64,000 nucleotides of DNA from Tritrichomonas musculus (taxonomy: Eukaryota > Parabasalia > Tritrichomonadida > Tritrichomonadidae): NCBI GenBank assembly GCA_039105265.1, contig JAPFFF010000023.1, forward strand, positions 2,108,001 to 2,172,000. The letters run 5' to 3'. The notes under the pieces are model-generated. The model worked only from the letters and a program-made list of their open reading frames with translations. It had not been told where the DNA came from and ran no database searches. A program made the position numbers and the translations under genes. This document shows positions 10,391-19,637 of this stretch, piece by piece; positions within the stretch are counted from its first letter, which is position 1, and each line of letters starts with the position of its first letter.

Positions 10391-10589
10391 GGCAAATCCC
10401 CCTCTAGTAGGAATTCATAAGCTAAACCTTCAAGATATAAACTAAAAATATCCTTAAGTTCATGAATAATGCTTCTTTACATTTATTTATACAAAAAGAG
10501 TAATAAAACAAAATTTTTTGACAAAAAATTGACCTTAATAAGTTCAAATAATAAGTCAAAATATTTTTTTTTCCTCCCTTGCTTTATAA

Positions 10590-12533
10590 ATGAGTGATCA
10601 AGAATATAAAAGATATATTGAAAAAATGAAAAGGATTTATGAATGCATTTTAGAATACATAAGAGCTGATGATGATGAAGAAAATTACCAAAATCTTCAA
10701 AATGTAATTAAAGAGTTCAACATTTTGACAAATCGAGAAGATATGAAAACAATATTTAATATATTAATTGAAATATCGAACAATTATCGTCGGAAAAACA
10801 ATTTTTTTGAGAAAATTGAACAAATTCTTCAAATTTTTAAAAAAGTCATTCCAAAATATTTTTCAAATTCAGAAATATTTTGCCTTTTTAAGAGAAGCAA
10901 AAGGATTCTTCTTTATATTATTAAAGAAGATCTTCTCACCCTTGATAAAACAATTGTTTGGGAAATGATAATCAATTTCAGCCTTTACAAATATCCAGAA
11001 TATTTTTCAAAAGAAATCAAGCCACTTATTGATGAAGAAATGAAAGAAAAATATCGAAAACTCTATCAAAAAACAGAAAATCATATTTATAATAATAATA
11101 ATAATAATAACAAATATAATTTAATTGAAGAAATATTTAAAGAAGAACCTGAAGATTTTGAAGAAAAAAGAAAAGAAGGAATAAATGATGAAACACTTTG
11201 TGAATTAATTAGAAAAGATCTACTTAAAGATTTCATTATTTATATCAGCAGAAAGAATTATTCATTAACAAATTCTGTAAGTCAATCAATTTATGAAACA
11301 AATAAATTATTAATGGTAAAAAATGCAAGTTTAATTCAATATGCAGCTTTTTATGGATCAGCTCAAATTTTCCAATATTTAAGAAGAGAAGGAAATGAAT
11401 TGGATAATTCAATATGGATTTATGCAATTCATGGTGAAAATGATGAAATAATTCATTATTTGGAAGACAATAATATTAATCCACCAAATAATACTTATGA
11501 AAGTTGTATTAAAGAAAGCATTAAATCGCATAATCATCTTATGTTTAATTACATTGAAAATAATTTGATTGACGAAAAATATGAGAACTATGATCAAAAT
11601 ATTATTTCATACTGTTTCAACTTTTATAATTTTGCTTATTTCCCAGAAGAAATTAATACAAAATACATCTTTAGTTATGCATGCAAGTACGGTTATTTGA
11701 CAATTGTAAATTACTTAATAAACTCAGGTAACATTGACACTAGTGAAGAATCAATTATTTTAATAAAACTTTTTAATAAAAATTGCTTAAAACTAGCTGC
11801 AAAGAATGATAATCAAGAAATAATGAATATTTTATCAACTTATATAAAAATTGATAGAATTGATTTTATTCTAAGTAATAAATTGACGCAATTTACAATT
11901 CCTAATTCAGTCGTGTCCATTGAAAACAATTCTTTCAATGGTTGTAAATCATTGACAAAAATTTCAATTCCTTCATCCGTAGAATATATTGGGGAATGGT
12001 GTTTTGGACAATGTTTAATGTTGAATGAGGTTATATTTGAACATCCTTCTTCATTGCATAAAATTGAAAGTTATATTTTCTTCGGATGTTCTTTTTTAGC
12101 AAAAATAACAATTCCTTCATCTGTTACTTCAATCGGTCGTTGGGCATTTAGTGGATGCACTTTGTTAAGTGAAATAACATTTGAAGAACCTGTTTCTTTG
12201 GTTTCAATTGAAGAAGATGCCTTTTATGATTGTGAATCATTGATTAAATTGACAATCCCATCTTCAGTTGTTACAATTGGTAAATTTGCATTTAGCAATT
12301 GCAGTTCTTTGAAGGAAGTGACAATTCCCTCTTCAGTGAAAATGATCGGGATGCAAGCTTTTGGTCTCTGTTCATCTTTGGAAGAAATAACCATTCCTTC
12401 GTCAGTAGAAACACTTGGAGCAGGAACATTTTATAGAACAAATTCATTAAAGATTTTGAAAATACCATCATCGTTGAAACAAATCAATCTTGGATTAGAA
12501 TCAAATACAAAAACAAAGGTTATTAGAACATAA
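10590..12533 (+). CDS. DUF3447 / ankyrin-like protein with C-terminal BspA-type LRRs
   Basis: The protein has 647 residues. The N-terminal half is the trichomonad DUF3447-type helical region (SLIQYAAFYGSAQIFQYLRR, NSIWIYAIHGENDEIIHYLE, SCIKESIKSHNHLM). It is followed by one or two ankyrin-like helix pairs, and from about residue 430 by BspA-type LRR_5 repeats with the signature IPSSV..IG..AF..C.SL. An (AAT)n run encodes polyasparagine near residues 168-175. No signal peptide or membrane segment is visible, so this is probably an intracellular scaffold or interaction protein rather than a surface antigen. The ATG at 10590 gives the same N-terminus type as the related gene at 23716 (MSDQEY... 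/ MDIQEF...). Function is unknown. Confidence 0.85.
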   Translation: MSDQEYKRYIEKMKRIYECILEYIRADDDEENYQNLQNVIKEFNILTNREDMKTIFNILIEISNNYRRKNNFFEKIEQILQIFKKVIPKYFSNSEIFCLFKRSKRILLYIIKEDLLTLDKTIVWEMIINFSLYKYPEYFSKEIKPLIDEEMKEKYRKLYQKTENHIYNNNNNNNKYNLIEEIFKEEPEDFEEKRKEGINDETLCELIRKDLLKDFIIYISRKNYSLTNSVSQSIYETNKLLMVKNASLIQYAAFYGSAQIFQYLRREGNELDNSIWIYAIHGENDEIIHYLEDNNINPPNNTYESCIKESIKSHNHLMFNYIENNLIDEKYENYDQNIISYCFNFYNFAYFPEEINTKYIFSYACKYGYLTIVNYLINSGNIDTSEESIILIKLFNKNCLKLAAKNDNQEIMNILSTYIKIDRIDFILSNKLTQFTIPNSVVSIENNSFNGCKSLTKISIPSSVEYIGEWCFGQCLMLNEVIFEHPSSLHKIESYIFFGCSFLAKITIPSSVTSIGRWAFSGCTLLSEITFEEPVSLVSIEEDAFYDCESLIKLTIPSSVVTIGKFAFSNCSSLKEVTIPSSVKMIGMQAFGLCSSLEEITIPSSVETLGAGTFYRTNSLKILKIPSSLKQINLGLESNTKTKVIRT

Positions 12534-12741
12534 ACAACATATGTGCTAAAGAAATATCTTTTATCTTTTATTTATTTATTTTTATATCATTTAATCAAGT
12601 TTTTTGTTAGTTTTTAATTTGAAAATTCATCAAGCATAGAGACAACATTTTTTTTAACAGTTTAATAATAATAATGAAATATATTTTATTGACTAATAAG
12701 CAATCAATAATAATAATGTCTTTTTTTAACTTTTTCTAATA

Positions 12742-13418
12742 TCACGAAATAACCATCTGGCTTCTCTCTTTCTCCATATTGAATATAAAATCTTCCAATG
12801 TATCATCTTTATTTGGTGTGACTTTGCAAGTTTTGAGTTTATCGTTCAACTTGCCAAGCAGAACTTTCAATTTGGTTTCATTTGTATAATCAGACATGTC
12901 GATGCGAAACAGGGAACTTGAGACATCGTCTCCGATCTTTGCATTGAGAGAAGTTTGAAGTAAGGCTCATCGCTTGGGTTGTTCTCTGGGAAGATAATCA
13001 AGAACATCAGCAAAACATCGCAGCTCTTCAGAAAGACAACAACTTTTCGCTTCTCAATCTGATTCTCTCTGCTCAGAATCCGATAGATCGAGTAAACTGC
13101 ATTGTTCACTCGCTGGTTGTATGCACTGATGTCGATCTCTTTGGTGATCCGATCAACAACTTCGTCGCCAGTCTCATTCATCTCTGTGAAGAAGCCAAAT
13201 GGAGAAACAAGAGTCACCTCAGGGTAGAAAAATGGCTTGAATATGCTAGGCTTTGTGATCAATTTCACTGATTTGACTATGGAGTCAAACAGTTTCTGAT
13301 CGAATTTGCAGTTGCGGAATTCTAGAGGAAGCATCTTTCTTAATGACAAGTTCACAAAATCTTCTTTTTCAATGAACTCGTAAACATCTTCTGGAGTCTC
13401 AGGACAGAAGAAGATCAA
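12742..13418 (-). pseudogene. Unknown protein gene, 5'-truncated and frameshifted
   Basis: The minus-strand frame 13418-12867 (183 residues) has no ATG at its beginning and is closed by a TAG just upstream. Near 12930 (a CTTCTCTC stretch) it leaves the natural frame. The adjacent frame continues as NAKIGDDVSSSLFRIDMSDY and on to a stop at 12744-12742, with sensible sequence (KLKVLLGKLNDKLKTCKV). The locus therefore looks like the 3' part of a larger gene that is broken once. Its base composition is less A+T rich than the flanks. I do not recognise the family. Confidence 0.5.
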
Positions 13419-13580
13419 GAAGATTCTCTAAAGAAGAAGACGATCAAGAAGATTCTCTAAAGAAAACGATCAAGAAGATCCATCCTGTTGAACAAATGAA
13501 ATCTGATATTTAACTTGCGAAACTTCCAGAAGAGAATGGAATGAATGAAAACAAAGATTTCATTTGTTCAACAGGATGGA
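13409..13580. repeat. Tandem 30-bp-class repeat and 26-bp perfect inverted repeat
   Basis: GATCAAGAAGATTCTCTAAA-type units repeat at about 13411-13476. Directly after them, 13479-13504 is the perfect reverse complement of 13555-13580 (26 bp, loop 50 bp). The second arm lies inside the start of the ORF at 13541, so the ORF start sits in a potential hairpin. Confidence 0.75.
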
Positions 13581-14041
13581 GATCGATTGGAGATTTCATA
13601 TTACAAGCGAAAGAAGAAAATGATAATGTTAATTCCAATCTCATTTATCGAGCGAAAGAGAGTGTCAAGCGAGGTAAGAAAAAATTTCCTCATGAAGAAA
13701 ATAATTTTTTAATCAAACATTTCAATTATCCTTCAATTTGTCAGTTCACAAGATTATTCTTGGAATATTCAGCTGGTGTCATTTTCTATACAGCTGTCGC
13801 TTGTGTTGATATTCTCTCTCGTTGTCAACTTGAAGAAGTCAAAGAAAGATCAGCAAATAAATATAAATCATATGAAGAATATCGATCGAAATATGGATTT
13901 GTCCAGTATGTTCGTCAAGCTTATTATGTTCGTGAATCTTTCACATCTTCAATACAAGCACAATTTTCGAAAGAGAACAAACATCCATTTATATTATTGA
14001 TTAAATACCTAATATATTGGTGTATTTCATTTTTAGTTTAA
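13541..14041 (+). CDS. Hypothetical protein (166 aa)
   Basis: The sequence is soluble-looking and helix-rich (ICSTGWRSIGDFILQAKEEN, YKSYEEYRSKYGFVQYVRQA), with a hydrophobic C-terminal end (ILLIKYLIYWCISFLV) that could be a tail anchor. The ATG at 13541 lies between the arms of the 26-bp inverted repeat. The protein may be a fragment of a longer gene whose 5' end was rearranged here. No family is recognised. Coding potential is judged moderate from its amino acid composition. Confidence 0.45.
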   Translation: MNENKDFICSTGWRSIGDFILQAKEENDNVNSNLIYRAKESVKRGKKKFPHEENNFLIKHFNYPSICQFTRLFLEYSAGVIFYTAVACVDILSRCQLEEVKERSANKYKSYEEYRSKYGFVQYVRQAYYVRESFTSSIQAQFSKENKHPFILLIKYLIYWCISFLV

Positions 14042-14239
14042 ATCTTTCTATACAAAGAAAAAATGCAAAACTAAAAAAAATTTTTTTTTTTAATTAAAAA
14101 TGCAACTCAGAATTCTATATAAATCACTATCTGTATAAATTACAAATAAAATTTGAAATTATATATTATTACTTGATTATAATATTTAATTGCATGCTTT
14201 ATTTTAATAAAAAGACAACAATTAATAGATAAATGTTTA

Positions 14240-15706
14240 TTAAATAAATAAAGAGTAATTTGATTGATTGCCACTTTTTATTTTTGAATTCTGGCATACT
14301 TTCGATTCCACAACACCGAGATATTTCAGATTATGTCCATGGTGAAATTTTGCTGCACAACTTTGACAAATCAAAAACATGGACGACGGATCACATTCTA
14401 AACAGTAGAACATTGGTTGATTGATTAATTTTCCCTGTGTTTCAATAGATGTACATTGAAGTGATCCAGCATCCTTCATCAACTTGCACTTACATTTTTC
14501 ACAGCAGTCGCAAAAAGCACTGTCAACTCCACAAAATCGAATGTCGTGTCCTTTATGGCAGTTTCTAGCGCATGCTTCACAAATACCCAAATCATTTATT
14601 GGTGTTAAATTGCATGTTAAGCAACGATAAAATTTTTGTATTATAAATTTGTTACCAGTAGCGCAATAAGTACAAATCTGCTCGATATCTGATTTAACTG
14701 TTTTAAAAGCTTGAATTTCAAATGAAATCTTTCCAGCAGTCTGGTCCCCTTTTCTTATTTCTATTTCTTCAGTTACAGAATCACCATCAACAATTAATTT
14801 ATTTAGAGGATATTGAATTTCATCAATAATTTTATCTTTGAGGTAATCCCTATCAATGACTTCTTCCTCTTCTCCTTCTTCTCCTTCTTCTTCTTCTTCT
14901 CCTTCTTCTTCTTCCTCTTCTTCTTCCACTTCTTCATTTTTTTCATGACAGTTAATCATGTTGATAAATAAAATATCATTAGAATCGGTTGTGTAAAGGT
15001 CAAATTCATCATTCCAGATTGGATTCATGGTGTTTGAAATATTATGAGTTTCTTTTTGATCATATTCATGTTGACTTTTTAACAGAACTGTAATGAACGG
15101 ATTGATTTTCTGAGTATTTATAATTTTTTGTAAATCAGTAGCTTTCAAATTTTTAATATGTATACGAATTTCATTTGGATCACAAATTTGTTTCAATTCA
15201 TTTTCTTCACAAATATGTTTCACTTCATTTTCTTCACAAATTTGTTTCACGTCATTTTCTTGATGAATATTTTTTTCATTTTTTAAGACAAACAATTCTT
15301 TTTTGATTTTATCGTTTTCCAATTCTAAATTATCAACTTTAGACACAAGTTCACCATTTTTTTTCTCCAGATATAATATTTTCTGTTTCATTTGATCTTT
15401 TTCAATTGATAATTGGCCGATTTTAGAATTGCATTCATTCAATTTTTGAATGAATTTATCAAGGTCAATTTTTGTATTATCATCATCGTTCTCTATTTTG
15501 TCAACGTATTGCAAAACTTCTTCTTGATCGACATCATCAAGATAATATTGACAATCATTAGAATCAAATACGTTATACAACGATTCTTCAATGTTTCTTG
15601 AAAGACGATTATAAATTTCTTCAAAAGTTGGTCGTGATTTTGGATTTCCAGACCAGCATTGTTCGATCAATTCCTTCAATAACTCAATTCTGAGGATGAC
15701 AACCAT
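14240..15706 (-). CDS. Kinase C-terminal remnant + coiled coil + C2 domain + UBR-like zinc fingers
   Basis: The protein has 488 residues. Residues 9-35 (LLKELIEQCW..NPKSRPTFEEI) are the last helices of a TKL-type protein kinase domain; the catalytic part is absent. Residues about 75-150 are coiled coil. Residues about 178-330 form a C2-like domain (IRIHIKNLKATDLQ, NPIWNDEFDLYT) interrupted by a long Glu-rich insert. Residues about 342-470 are two Cys/His zinc clusters, the first resembling a UBR box (YRCLTC...CEACARNCHKGHDIR...FCDCC). The kinase homology begins exactly at the edge of the 1.7 kb inverted-duplication arm (15667), and the ATG lies within that arm. The gene was therefore probably truncated and given a new start by that rearrangement. 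Whether it is expressed is unknown. Confidence 0.72.
   Translation of the reverse strand: MVVILRIELLKELIEQCWSGNPKSRPTFEEIYNRLSRNIEESLYNVFDSNDCQYYLDDVDQEEVLQYVDKIENDDDNTKIDLDKFIQKLNECNSKIGQLSIEKDQMKQKILYLEKKNGELVSKVDNLELENDKIKKELFVLKNEKNIHQENDVKQICEENEVKHICEENELKQICDPNEIRIHIKNLKATDLQKIINTQKINPFITVLLKSQHEYDQKETHNISNTMNPIWNDEFDLYTTDSNDILFINMINCHEKNEEVEEEEEEEEGEEEEEGEEGEEEEVIDRDYLKDKIIDEIQYPLNKLIVDGDSVTEEIEIRKGDQTAGKISFEIQAFKTVKSDIEQICTYCATGNKFIIQKFYRCLTCNLTPINDLGICEACARNCHKGHDIRFCGVDSAFCDCCEKCKCKLMKDAGSLQCTSIETQGKLINQPMFYCLECDPSSMFLICQSCAAKFHHGHNLKYLGVVESKVCQNSKIKSGNQSNYSLFI
14861..14936. repeat. GAA/GAG microsatellite encoding poly-Glu
   Basis: The plus strand shows a CTT/CTC triplet run which, on the coding minus strand, gives an acidic EEEEE/GEEEEE stretch inserted in the C2 domain of the 14240-15706 protein. 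Confidence 0.85.
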
Positions 15707-15862
15707 ATTTTTCTTTTTCTATTCCATTATCTGAATGAAAATTGAGTTTGACAGACTTTTTTGCCTCTACTTTCATATTTTTAAATTTTATTAATAAGTC
15801 AATAATTTTGTAAATATAAATATAAGAAAAATATTTATTTTTTAAATTACAATATATATGAA

Positions 15863-15944
15863 GGTACTTTGGCCGAGGGGTCTAAGGCGTTGGGTGTAAG
15901 CCCCTTTCCCATGAGGAGCGTGGGTTCGAATCTCACAGGTACCA
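15863..15944 (+). tRNA. tRNA-Leu-like, class II, anticodon position reads TAA
   Basis: The 82-nt sequence folds as a class II tRNA. The acceptor stem is GGTACTT/AGGTACC with discriminator A, the D arm is GCC...GGC with a Leu-type loop GAGGGGTCTAA, a long variable arm is present, and the T arm is GTGGG-TTCGAAT-CTCAC. The anticodon stem TTGGG/CCC is imperfect. The loop TGTAAGC puts TAA at positions 34-36 but G at position 33, where U is nearly universal. The copy at 30111-30192 has the same loop, so this is not a read error. It may be a functional variant or a duplicated pseudo-tRNA. Confidence 0.72.
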
Positions 15945-16562
15945 AGTTTTTGATTTTTTTTTTTTTAAGTTTTTGATTATTATTATTAATAATAGTTTGA
16001 GTCATTATATTAAATATACACATAGATTAAATAAACAGTAACCATTTCAAATATTTTTGGTATTATAATAATACTTTTATAAAGCAAAAACTATTTAACC
16101 TTGGATAAGTTTTCAAATCAATCAATAAATGTAATGTTAGTTCCATATTTAATAACTCTTATTCTTAAAAAAGGAAAAAGTAGTTTTTAATAATGTATGA
16201 AATGCATGATTGATGGTTATCAAATTGTAGATGAATTGATGAAATTTATTAATGTAAGAAATTCTCCTCCTATTGACATGCTATTAACTACAAATCATTG
16301 TTAAATATTTGCATTCAAAATCATTTTCATTTCGAAAATAATAAAAAAATTGTTTTTCTAATGAATTCTTAGTAATAATTGAAACCATGAGATCAATTTC
16401 TTTTTTTTCAGCATAATCATAATTATGCATTATAGTAAAGATAAAAGCAATAAGAAAAATTGTTTGGAGGTATTTTATCGTTTATTAATGATAACAGAAA
16501 TATTTAACAAAATAATGAATCATAGTAGATTGGATTTTCTTTGTTTGATGATCGGTAATCTA

Positions 16563-17075
16563 TCATTGACGTACAATATTTTGCATTATCGTCGTTGATC
16601 TTTGTGTACTTGTTGTTCTTGCAATATGCTTGCTTCGTGCTATTTTGTTGGTTGTTGTTCTTGTTGCTTGTTTTGAATGTTGGGAATGCACTCGTGAGTG
16701 GAATTGGATTTCCATTTCGCCAATGGCTCGTCGTTTCTTTCCCTGACTTTGAAGTGGTTCATATATGTTCATAGTTTTCATTTCAACATTCTCATAATCT
16801 TTCGTTGCAAAGTCTTTACAACTGATCGTTGTTGACCCAACAATCGGGTCGTCAAAAAATCCATGCCTCCTGAAAACAATGACAATTTTATCTGTTTGAT
16901 CGGTGACATTGACTGTGAAGAAATGATGAACAAAACTCATTTGTTTCCCTTCTGTAATAAAAGCTTCTTTGTTGTTTTCTGGGAATGTTGTAATGCTCAC
17001 ACGAACTTTATCATTCACACCGATGATCTTTGGATTCAATTTGAATGACTTGAGATGGATATTTAAGCCGTACAT
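16563..17075 (-). CDS. Small C2-domain protein (arm A copy, altered C-terminus)
   Basis: The protein has 170 residues. Residues about 1-125 form a C2-like beta sandwich (KVRVSITTFPENNKEAF, HHFFTVNVTD, DPIVGSTTISCKDF); such domains bind phospholipids or proteins, often with Ca2+. The paralogue in the other arm (28955-29536) is nearly identical to residue about 125. There this copy has lost one base (CAATTC-CACTC instead of CAATTCTCACTC), so its last 45 residues are read in a different frame. The Asn-rich tail of the other copy is probably ancestral. The gene is transcribed outward from the 11 kb segment. Confidence 0.75.
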   Translation of the reverse strand: MYGLNIHLKSFKLNPKIIGVNDKVRVSITTFPENNKEAFITEGKQMSFVHHFFTVNVTDQTDKIVIVFRRHGFFDDPIVGSTTISCKDFATKDYENVEMKTMNIYEPLQSQGKKRRAIGEMEIQFHSRVHSQHSKQATRTTTNKIARSKHIARTTSTQRSTTIMQNIVRQ

Positions 17076-17357
17076 TTATTAAAATGATATGAATTAATTC
17101 TTTTATTTTTTCCTTCAATGTTTTGAGAGCTTTTTCATTTTATATTTTTTTGAAAACAAATTATTTTGACAAATTGAGAGAAATAACGATTATATAAATC
17201 ACATAAAAAAATAAAGTATTTAAATATTCAAAGGAAATGAAATAAAACTCAGAAAAATATAAAAATATAAACTTTTTATATGCTTTGTAAGAGAACAACA
17301 TATAAAAAAATATTAATAAAGCAATATGCTATTATAAAGAAGGTTCGACATTTAATG

Positions 17358-18222
17358 GCTCAAAATTGAAAGAAAGAACTTTTTATTTAAAAATCGTTTA
17401 CTGCAAAACATCAAAGATTTTTTTATATAATTAGAAAAAATTTGATTATAATAAATAATATGTATCTTTTTAAATGAAAAAAATATATTTTATTTCTTAA
17501 CGAAGTTTAATATATTAAAAAGAATCATTATAAAGAATCATCGAACCGATTAATTGATTTTAATGATATAATATAGCTCAATAACTATCATGCCATTGAT
17601 TGCTTAACAAAAAAATAATGAAATCAACAATTCTTTTTGAATATATTGATGGTCAAAGAAAAAAAATGGCAAAAATATTAATATTTAAGTGAAATATTTA
17701 GGAAATATTAATGACAATGACAATATCCTTCAATTTACCTTTAATATGGTTTATAAAAATAATCATATCTCATATTCAATCTAAAAAAGTTAAAAAAATA
17801 ATAGTTAAATCGTTTATAATATCTCATTTTTAATGTTAACCCTCAGTGGAATCTTAAAATTAAGATTTGGGATTTTTCGAGATAATCTTGTCTTAAAAGT
17901 TCATTTTTTTATTGTTTTATAAAAATAAGTAGCATATAAGGATCGTAAATATATTAATATAACTTTTCAAAACAATGTATATAACGAGATATTGCAAACG
18001 TACTACTCCCTTAAAAGTTGTATTGATCAATTTGTATTGTTTCCTTTGAAAAATTTCATAGTTAAAAACAAATGCATAAAAAATGAGCAAAAACTGCTCG
18101 TATAAAACTTTAAATTGGTAAATTGATATTTGTTATTGAAAATAAATATCTTATTCAAAATTTACCGTAAGTAAACAATTTTTGAGATATGCTCTCAAAT
18201 TTTTTTTAATATAAAAAAGGCT
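17358..18222. other. Intergenic, no gene seen
   Basis: Very A+T-rich sequence between the inner edge of arm A and the legumain gene. No ORF, RNA gene or repeat is recognised. Confidence 0.5.
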
Positions 18223-19395
18223 ATGTTTTTATTGTTAGCTTGCTTTTCTTCATGTTCAAGGTATGCGGTCCTTTTTGCTGGTTCTAAAGAATTCTATAAT
18301 TATAGACATCAAGCTGATATGTATACAATTTATAATCAATTATTAAACAGAGGATTCACACCTAAAAATATTAAATTATTTGCATACGATGATATTGCAG
18401 CAAACGAAGAGAATCCATACCAAGGCCAAATATTCCATACACTCGAACATAAGAATAATGTTTATCCAGGAACTTCTACTATTGACGTAAAAGGCGATGA
18501 TATAACGCCAGGCTCATTTTACAATGTCATTACTTCTCTTCCAACTTCAAGTGAAGATTATGTTTTAATATTTTATAATGATCATGGAGGATACGGCACA
18601 CTTGGAACACCAAATAAAGAAAATATCTATGCAGATCAACTATCGAAATCATTTGACCAAGCTTCTTCTTCAAATCTTTACAAACAATGTTTATTCCTAA
18701 TTGAAGCATGTTTTTCAGGATCAATTGGAAAAGTTATTACTGCTTCGAATACAGCCACAATTACAGCATCAAATGACAATGAGTTATCGCATGCAGCAGT
18801 TTGGGATTCTGAAATTGGATGTTGGCTCACAAATGAGTTTACTAATAGTTTTATAAGCGTTATCGACGAATCCCCACAAATGTTAGTAGGTGAACTTTAC
18901 GATCAGCTTGCGAAACTTACGGATCAATCCCATGTCTCATATTATGGAGATGAGAATATTAAAAAAGTTCCCCTTTCAAACTTCATTGGGCTGCCAAACA
19001 GGAAAATTTCTCATAATTTACATATTACCTCAAAACAGACGGTCTCACAGCGAAAAGCAAGCGAAATGTCCTTGGAATTTCTTGCTCATCATGAAAAACC
19101 GTCAGTCCGTGCAAAAGCGAAGCTTGAAATTCTTCGTAGGAAGGCTCAAACAGAAAAACTGGAGGTTGTTTTAGATATGATTGTCAAATTCATTGATCCA
19201 AAAAATTATGATAGAATTATGAACGATACAACGGCCAAATTATCTCAGAATTATTTTGATGTTTTAAAAATTTTCCAGAAAAAATTCGGTGAAGTTAATC
19301 CTGATGATTATGGACGTTTTAGTGTATTTAAAGAACTTGCAGCTATTCATCCTAAAGATGAAATTGTTAGAGCAATTGAAACCGTCTTGAAATAA
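18223..19395 (+). CDS. Legumain-like cysteine peptidase (family C13)
   Basis: The protein has 390 residues. The N-terminus is a short hydrophobic stretch (MFLLLACFSSCS) acting as a signal peptide. The catalytic His is in YNDHGGYG (H121) and the catalytic Cys in LIEACFSGS (C163), the two hallmark motifs of C13 peptidases (asparaginyl endopeptidases/legumains). The CRYAVLFAGS-type first strand and the R-G-F-TPKNIKLFAYDD segment are also typical. It should act in the secretory pathway, lysosome or at the surface; related trichomonad legumains are secreted or surface proteases. The C-terminal part (about residues 260-390) fits the regulatory prodomain. The start is fixed by the signal peptide. 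It lies inside the inverted arms. Confidence 0.93.
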   Translation: MFLLLACFSSCSRYAVLFAGSKEFYNYRHQADMYTIYNQLLNRGFTPKNIKLFAYDDIAANEENPYQGQIFHTLEHKNNVYPGTSTIDVKGDDITPGSFYNVITSLPTSSEDYVLIFYNDHGGYGTLGTPNKENIYADQLSKSFDQASSSNLYKQCLFLIEACFSGSIGKVITASNTATITASNDNELSHAAVWDSEIGCWLTNEFTNSFISVIDESPQMLVGELYDQLAKLTDQSHVSYYGDENIKKVPLSNFIGLPNRKISHNLHITSKQTVSQRKASEMSLEFLAHHEKPSVRAKAKLEILRRKAQTEKLEVVLDMIVKFIDPKNYDRIMNDTTAKLSQNYFDVLKIFQKKFGEVNPDDYGRFSVFKELAAIHPKDEIVRAIETVLK

Positions 19396-19563
19396 AAAAA
19401 ATTGTATATTACCGATTTTACCTAAAAAAAAACTTTCTTATTTTATTTAAATAAAATAAGGCAAATATCATTTTATAAATGTTTGTCATTTAAATGCTTT
19501 ATTATTATTATTCTCTCAGACATTCATTTTTTGTATTCGCTTGATTCATTACTTTTTTCTAAT

Positions 19564-19566
<3 letters not shown>

Positions 19567-19606
<40 letters not shown>
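19567..19606. repeat. Poly-T tract of 40 bp
   Basis: There is an uninterrupted run of 40 T on the plus strand. On the minus strand it is an A40 run 31 bases after the stop codon of the large ankyrin gene, in the position expected of a genomically encoded poly(A) tail. Confidence 0.95.
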
Positions 19607-19608
<2 letters not shown>

Positions 19609-19637
19609 CCAAATAAAAATAAAATTGTAATAATTGT

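Larger units (their letters stand above)
15667..17357 (+). repeat. Arm A of a 1.7 kb inverted duplication
   Basis: This segment is the near-identical reverse complement of 28672-30388. The match begins at TCAATTCC (15667) inside the kinase-tail coding sequence and ends at TTTAATG (17357). It carries a leucine-type tRNA (15863-15944) and the C2-protein gene (16563-17075). Differences from arm B are few: homopolymer lengths, a 1-bp and a 9-bp indel in the C2 gene, and scattered substitutions. The non-gene parts of the arm (15945-16562, 17076-17357) are A+T rich with no further features. Confidence 0.9.
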
